Positions 23,771-27,380 of a stretch of 27,380 bases of DNA are shown here, piece by piece (the first letter of the stretch is position 1; each line of letters opens with the position of its first letter). The notes below the pieces were generated by a model. The model was not told where the DNA came from. It did not search any database and was given only the letters and a program-made list of their open reading frames with translations. A program made the translations under genes and the position numbers. The stretch covers positions 63,522-90,901 of the forward strand of contig DCHO01000081.1 of the NCBI GenBank assembly GCA_002315655.1, given 5' to 3'. The stretch is from Christensenella sp. UBA1750 (lineage in GTDB: Bacteria; Bacillota; Clostridia; Christensenellales; UBA1750).

Positions 23771-25027
23771 TTACAGGATGATGGCTTTTCCGTTGTTCTT
23801 GCGGGATTCCTCGGCGGCGAAGGCCATGATGTGGCTCTCAACGGAGCGGGAAACGGCAGTTAAGCGGTTGGAGGGCTGGCCGTTTTCCATGAGCATGGTG
23901 AGGAATTCGCGCAGCATAATGGCGTCGCCGCCGCCGTGGCCGGAGAAGTCGTCGGTCAGCTTGGTCACGTCGATGATCTCGGGCTCGCCGCCAAAAGGCA
24001 GCACCTTGATAACGTTGGCTTCCATGTCTGCGTCAATTTCGCCCATAGTGCCCATGAGACGGATGCGCCGTCCGCCGGACTGGGTGAAGGCGGTCATGGT
24101 GAAGTTGATGGTCACTTCGTCTTCCAGCAGCATATTGACCACCTGATGATCCACCACGTCGTTGTCGCAGTGGTAAACGCATCTGCCGTAAGGCCCGGTT
24201 TTCAGGGCTTCCAGCACGCTTTCCTTCGTGGGATTGGTGGCAACCACATTGACCGGCCAGCCTAAATCGCCATTTTCTACCTTGCCCATGTAGTAATTGA
24301 CGGCATTGTAGGGGCAGGTGTCGGCGGCGGGGCAGTTTTCCGTGCAGCGCATAGGAGCGCCCTCAGGGGCGTTGTCCGCCGTAAAGTGCATCAGGGAACC
24401 GAAGGAAGAAACCGCCTTGCAGTGCTTGCCGGTCAGGTACAGGAACATATCCATATCGTGACAGCACTTTTGCAGTATCATGCAGGAGGACAGCCCTTCG
24501 TTGCGCCAGTTGCCGCGGACGAAGGAGTGCGCCTGATGCCAGTAGCAGACGTTCTCGATGGCCTGAATGGTGGCAAGGCGTCCGATTCTGCCGGAATCCA
24601 GCAGCTTCTTTAAGGTGTCGTAGAACACGGTGTAGCGCAGAACGTGGCACACGACCACCTGACGCTTGTTTTCCTCCGCCAGTCGGGCAATCTCCTTGCA
24701 CTCTTCCAGCGTGGAGGCAATGGGCTTTTCCAGCAGCAGATGATAGCCGAGCTTCAAGCCTTCGGAGGCCTGCGCAAAGTGGCAGCGGTCGGGGGTGCAG
24801 ACGAACAGCACATCGGCGATCTTGCCCTTGGCAAGCATTTCTTCCGCGCTGGAATAGAGCTGGGAATCGTCAAGCCCGAACTGCTCTTTTACGAGCTGTA
24901 ACCGCTCGGGGCGAATGTCTGCCGCCGCGACGATTTTCATCAGCTCGGGGAAGCGCTTCTGGCACTGGGCATAGGTATCAAAGCCACGGGAGCCGCAGCC
25001 CGCGATGGCAACCGTTAAGGGATTCAT
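23771..25027 (-). CDS. Gfo/Idh/MocA family oxidoreductase
   Basis: The 418-residue protein has the N-terminal Rossmann motif GCGSRG (10-15), the EKP signature (100-102) with K101, and HDMD (190-193), with H190 at the usual catalytic position. Family members oxidise or reduce sugars, inositols and sugar acids with NAD(P) in the cytosol. Residues 227-240 hold a cysteine cluster (C228, C232, C238; pattern CX3CX5C), with C188 and C189 next to the catalytic histidine, which could bind a metal; this insertion is not typical of classical members. It is driven by a consensus promoter (25079-25107) and a 5' leader with a palindrome. It diverges from prmA and appears to be transcribed alone. Confidence 0.9.
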   Translation of the reverse strand: MNPLTVAIAGCGSRGFDTYAQCQKRFPELMKIVAAADIRPERLQLVKEQFGLDDSQLYSSAEEMLAKGKIADVLFVCTPDRCHFAQASEGLKLGYHLLLEKPIASTLEECKEIARLAEENKRQVVVCHVLRYTVFYDTLKKLLDSGRIGRLATIQAIENVCYWHQAHSFVRGNWRNEGLSSCMILQKCCHDMDMFLYLTGKHCKAVSSFGSLMHFTADNAPEGAPMRCTENCPAADTCPYNAVNYYMGKVENGDLGWPVNVVATNPTKESVLEALKTGPYGRCVYHCDNDVVDHQVVNMLLEDEVTINFTMTAFTQSGGRRIRLMGTMGEIDADMEANVIKVLPFGGEPEIIDVTKLTDDFSGHGGGDAIMLREFLTMLMENGQPSNRLTAVSRSVESHIMAFAAEESRKNNGKAIIL

Positions 25028-25047
25028 GGATTTATCCTCCTGTATGC

Positions 25048-25063
25048 ACGCAAAAAGTTGCGT
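25048..25063 (-). promoter_or_regulatory. Palindrome in the Gfo/Idh leader, possible operator
   Basis: ACGCAA (25048-25053) and TTGCGT (25058-25063) are perfect inverted copies around AAAG, placed just after the expected transcription start. It could be a repressor site of the LacI/GntR kind or a small RNA hairpin before the ribosome site. Confidence 0.4.
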
Positions 25064-25078
25064 TATTTTCCGTATAGA

Positions 25079-25107
25079 ATTATACGATGAGAAAATCCGT
25101 TTGTCAA
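25079..25107 (-). promoter_or_regulatory. Consensus sigma-A promoter of the Gfo/Idh gene
   Basis: On the minus strand TTGACA (25107-25102) and TATAAT (25084-25079) are both perfect and exactly 17 bases apart. The expected start lies near 25072, about 45 bases before the ATG at 25027. Confidence 0.85.
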
Positions 25108-25118
25108 ACCGGTAAGGG

Positions 25119-25147
25119 TTGCATAATGGGAGAAAGCAAGGTACAAT
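25119..25147 (+). promoter_or_regulatory. Promoter of prmA
   Basis: TTGCAT (25119-25124) and TACAAT (25142-25147) are 17 bases apart. AGGAGG (25168-25173) and the ATG at 25182 follow. The -35 boxes of this and the divergent Gfo/Idh promoter are 11 bases apart. Confidence 0.65.
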
Positions 25148-25181
25148 AGAGACAAATACAAGGTATCAGGAGGAACACAGC

Positions 25182-26153
25182 ATGGATTGGAAAAAGGTAA
25201 CGATTATGACCACTGAGGAAGGTTTGGACTTCCTTTCGTATAAATTGGATGAGATCGGCATCACGCAGTTTGAGATTGTGGAGGATGCGGCAAGCACGCA
25301 GAAAATCCTCGATGAAACGAAAGCTTTCTGGGACTATGTGGACGCGGAATCCGTCCTGGCCGCCCGTCAGCCCTGCATTCGGGCGTACTTAACGCACAAC
25401 GAGGTGGGCGAGGAGCAGCTTGCCAACATCACCGAAATGGTGGAGGAATTGAAGGGTAACACCTTCGGTCTTGATTTGGGCGATCTGACCGTGACCGTGG
25501 AGATTGTCAGGGACGAGGACTGGGCAAACAACTGGAAGCAGTATTACAAGCCCATGGAGATCGGCGAGAAGCTGCTGGTCAAGCCCTCCTGGGAGGAACT
25601 GGACAGGGAGACGGATCGCATCATCCTGGAAATGGACCCCGGCATGGTCTTTGGCACCGGCACCCATGAGACCACCCAGCTTTGCTTAAAACAGTTGGAC
25701 AAGCACGTCAAGGCAGGGGATAAGGTCATCGACCTGGGCTGCGGCAGCGGCATTCTCTCCGTGGGTGCGCTGCTGCTGGGCGCGGAAACCGCTGTGGGTG
25801 TGGACATCGACCCCAATGCCGTGGACATCGCCTACAACAATGCCGACAACAACGGCATCGGGCGTGACCGCTACTTGGTGCTTGCGGGCAATGTGCTGGA
25901 CGACAACGGATTTGTGGATTCTCTGGGCAGGGATTTTGACATTGTGGCCGCTAACATCGTGGCGGGGGTCATTATCCCCCTGTGCCCCATCGCGCCCAAG
26001 CTCATCAAAATGGGCGGCCTGTTCATTACCTCCGGCATCATTTCCGACCGAAAAGAGGAAGTACTCACCGCCCTCAAAGAAAACGGCTTTACCGTGCTCT
26101 ATACCGAGAGCGCGAAGGAGTGGAACGTGATCACCTCCCGCTACGACGGTTAA
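25182..26153 (+). CDS. prmA: Ribosomal protein L11 methyltransferase
   Basis: The 323-residue protein shows the PrmA layout: an N-terminal ferredoxin-like substrate-binding domain, then DEDWANNWKQYYKP (111-124), DPGMVFGTGTHETT (152-165), the S-adenosylmethionine loop DLGCGSG (184-190), D208 (VGVDIDP) and ANIVAGVI (257-264) in place of the usual NILA. It trimethylates ribosomal protein L11 in the cytosol, using S-adenosylmethionine. The ATG at 25182 was chosen over upstream in-frame codons because AGGAGG lies eight bases before it and the upstream codons overlap the promoter. A small membrane protein gene follows 28 bases later, probably co-transcribed. Confidence 0.95.
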   Translation: MDWKKVTIMTTEEGLDFLSYKLDEIGITQFEIVEDAASTQKILDETKAFWDYVDAESVLAARQPCIRAYLTHNEVGEEQLANITEMVEELKGNTFGLDLGDLTVTVEIVRDEDWANNWKQYYKPMEIGEKLLVKPSWEELDRETDRIILEMDPGMVFGTGTHETTQLCLKQLDKHVKAGDKVIDLGCGSGILSVGALLLGAETAVGVDIDPNAVDIAYNNADNNGIGRDRYLVLAGNVLDDNGFVDSLGRDFDIVAANIVAGVIIPLCPIAPKLIKMGGLFITSGIISDRKEEVLTALKENGFTVLYTESAKEWNVITSRYDG

Positions 26154-26181
26154 CCAGCCCTTATCTACGGAGGACAGAGCC

Positions 26182-26712
26182 ATGAAAAAGACGATGAAAG
26201 CCCTCCTTTTTGCAGTCGGCGTGCTGCTTGTGTTCAGTGCGCTTGTCATTGCCGTGGTGTTCGGGTTTCGGCTGGGACAGAATGTGGTCAGCCTGCCCCT
26301 CATGTTCAGCGGCATTGTGAACATCTTAACTTCGCTGTTCGGCGCGGTGTATATCTTCATAGGCGGCAGGCACGATCCGAAAAGCATCCTTCTGAAACTT
26401 TATCTGATGCTAAGTGCGCTGGACACCGTTGCGCTGTTTGTCTTTGAGGAGACCACCGGGCATAATTTACCGACCCTCTTGCACGCTTTTGCCCTCATCG
26501 GCTATTGCGTGCTGGCATTTGCGCCGCTGAAACGGAAAGCCTCGGAGCGCATCGCCCTTTGCATCACCGTCATTCATGTGTTCCTGTTCGTTGTGGAGGT
26601 CGTGATGGCGAAAGCCTTTGACCTCAACGGTCTGGAGGACATCGCTTTCCTCATCATCGACATTTCCCTTGACCTGTTGATTTTCACAAAGTATGAGGAC
26701 AAATCAATGTAA
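26182..26712 (+). CDS. Small multi-pass membrane protein, function unknown
   Basis: The 176-residue protein has about six hydrophobic segments (near residues 7-28, 38-61, 68-88, 98-115, 123-143 and 152-169) joined by short loops. There is no recognisable motif. GGAGG lies eight bases before the ATG. It starts 28 bases after prmA with no promoter or terminator between, so it is likely read from the prmA transcript. A strong hairpin follows. I do not recognise the family. Confidence 0.78.
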   Translation: MKKTMKALLFAVGVLLVFSALVIAVVFGFRLGQNVVSLPLMFSGIVNILTSLFGAVYIFIGGRHDPKSILLKLYLMLSALDTVALFVFEETTGHNLPTLLHAFALIGYCVLAFAPLKRKASERIALCITVIHVFLFVVEVVMAKAFDLNGLEDIAFLIIDISLDLLIFTKYEDKSM

Positions 26713-26729
26713 AACCGATAAATTCTGAA

Positions 26730-26772
26730 AAATCCCGCGTTATGTCAGATTTTTTGACAGAACGCGGGATTT
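26730..26772 (+). terminator. Long hairpin, probable terminator of the prmA operon
   Basis: AAATCCCGCGTT (26730-26741) and AACGCGGGATTT (26761-26772) form a perfect 12-base stem, extended after one mismatch by TGTCA/TGACA (26743-26747, 26755-26759) with a T-rich 7-base loop. The T tract after the stem is short (TTT then ATGG), so it may leave some readthrough. Confidence 0.68.
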
Positions 26773-26817
26773 ATGGTATTTGGTGCTCCATCTCAACAAT
26801 TAAGGAGTGTATATGCT

Positions 26818-27105
26818 ATGGAACCTCACAAAGTGTTTGACAGCATCCCCGAGGAATTCGACAAGTACCGCCCGCGCTACTGCCCGGAAGCCATCTCCGC
26901 GAATGCAAAAATCGCAGATCTGAAACCCGGCAGGTTGATCCTCAAGATCGCCCCCGGCATCGGACAGGCAAGGGAACCATTTTGCAGACCGGAGCCCAAC
27001 CGCACCGCCTTCATGAACGGCCGTAAAGATGCCGTCAACGCTTACGGCGGCGTATGGAAGCGCCTTGACCGCGTGAACCTCGTCTTCACAAAAAAGCCAG
27101 AATAA
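26818..27105 (+). pseudogene. Internally deleted class I methyltransferase remnant
   Basis: The open frame encodes 95 residues. Residues 1-24 (VFDSIPEEFDKYRPRYCPE) match the start of common SAM-dependent methyltransferases. Residues 35-50 (LKPGRLILKIAPGIGQA) correspond to motif I, normally LEIGPGTGQAT, but the acidic and glycine positions are changed. The rest of the catalytic domain, roughly 150 residues, is missing, and the frame jumps to a terminal-like segment (NAYGGVWKRLDRVNLVFTKK) that resembles the family's last strands. A good AAGGAG ribosome site and a strong terminator remain, so it may still be expressed. A decayed gene is most likely; a shortened protein with a new role is possible. 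Confidence 0.68.
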
Positions 27106-27128
27106 GCAAAGATTTCTGAAATACAGTG

Positions 27129-27176
27129 AAATCCGGATAAAGCGAGGCATCTGCTCCCCCTTTATCCGGATTTTTT
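27129..27176 (+). terminator. Rho-independent terminator after the methyltransferase remnant
   Basis: A perfect 14-base stem AAATCCGGATAAAG (27129-27142) and CTTTATCCGGATTT (27160-27173) is followed by a run of T residues to 27176. Confidence 0.88.
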
Positions 27177-27238
27177 CTGTCTTATTGGTTTTGACAAAAA
27201 ATGCGGTAGTCCATTTTCTCATGGATTACCGCAATCTG

Positions 27239-27329
27239 TGGCGGAGAAGCCGGGATTTGAACCCGGGCGCCGGTATCCCGGCCTACTCCCTTAGCAGGGG
27301 AGCCCCTTCGGCCTCTTGGGTACTTCTCC
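27239..27329 (-). tRNA. tRNA-Ser (anticodon GCU)
   Basis: On the minus strand the 7-base acceptor GGAGAAG/CTTCTCC, discriminator G and an encoded CCA (27241-27239) frame a 91-base tRNA. The anticodon arm CTCCC-CTGCTAA-GGGAG gives anticodon GCU (reads AGC/AGU serine codons). The long variable arm with a GCCGG/CCGGC stem and the T arm with GGTTCAAATCC fit a class II serine tRNA. Confidence 0.95.
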
Positions 27330-27351
27330 GTATGAAATTGTTCCGCAGGGA

Positions 27352-27380
27352 TGGCGGAGAGGATGGGATTCGAACCCATG
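27352..27380 (-). tRNA. Partial tRNA cut by the window end, possibly tRNA-Ser
   Basis: On the minus strand the 3' end of a tRNA is visible: T arm with GGTTCGAATCC, acceptor strand CCTCTCC, discriminator G and encoded CCA. The acceptor and G discriminator resemble serine tRNAs, but the anticodon lies outside the window. It is 22 bases upstream of tRNA-Ser(GCU), so the two are probably one transcript. Confidence 0.85.

Overview
The window looks like chromosomal DNA of a Gram-positive, GC-rich member of the Clostridia, most likely an anaerobic gut Oscillospiraceae/Ruminococcaceae relative. This is an inference. It rests on strong AGGAGG-type ribosome sites before almost every gene, sigma-A type promoters (for example TTGACA-17-TATAAT), a secreted protein with MucBP and FIVAR-like repeats, a lipoprotein with a Gram-positive style lipobox, and a set of sugar-scavenging enzymes. 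I read 20 protein-coding genes, one protein remnant, one complete and one cut tRNA gene, several perfect-stem terminators and ten promoter candidates. No stretch of more than 300 bases lacks a gene; the longest gap is about 200 bases (4160-4360). I see no CRISPR array, insertion sequence, phage gene or replication origin.

Region 1 (18-4159): a minus-strand operon encodes an HPr-kinase-like P-loop protein, an S24/S26 signal-peptidase-like protein (ATGA overlap) and a PLP-dependent D-cysteine desulfhydrase-like enzyme. Diverging from it is an ABC exporter. The kinase/peptidase/exporter set resembles maturation and export parts of ribosomally made peptide systems, but no precursor peptide, PqqD-like recognition protein or cyclase is visible. 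This is the best candidate here for a poorly described system.

Region 2 (4361-10121): a 1295-residue secreted protein combines a transglutaminase-like domain with an intact Cys-His-Asp triad, two related ricin-like domains and three MucBP+FIVAR tandem units. It is followed by a cytosolic sialidase-fold (Asp-box) protein.

Region 3 (10181-16683): a MATE exporter has its promoter inside a 37-base perfect inverted repeat. Upstream of it is a three-gene operon (two ATGA-coupled amidohydrolases, one of which has lost most metal ligands, then an FAD-dependent oxidoreductase). That operon diverges from a GH36 raffinose-synthase-like alpha-galactosidase.

Region 4 (16750-20450): a PlsC-type acyltransferase with an added zinc ribbon is followed by a GltS-like sodium/glutamate symporter. 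An aldo/keto reductase diverges from this pair.

Region 5 (20455-23704): a palindromic intergenic element precedes a tight four-gene unit: HAD phosphatase-GNAT fusion, small lipoprotein, glutaredoxin-like protein and a third amidohydrolase. A lone membrane protein that resembles only the N-terminal part of larger cell-wall proteins follows.

Region 6 (23771-27380): a Gfo/Idh/MocA dehydrogenase diverges from prmA (ribosomal protein L11 methyltransferase) and a small membrane protein. Then come an internally deleted methyltransferase remnant and tRNA-Ser(GCU), with another tRNA cut by the window end. The cytosolic GH36, sialidase-fold, Gfo/Idh, FAD oxidoreductase, aldo/keto reductase and amidohydrolases together suggest breakdown of imported oligosaccharides, glycosides or aromatic residues; substrates cannot be read from sequence.
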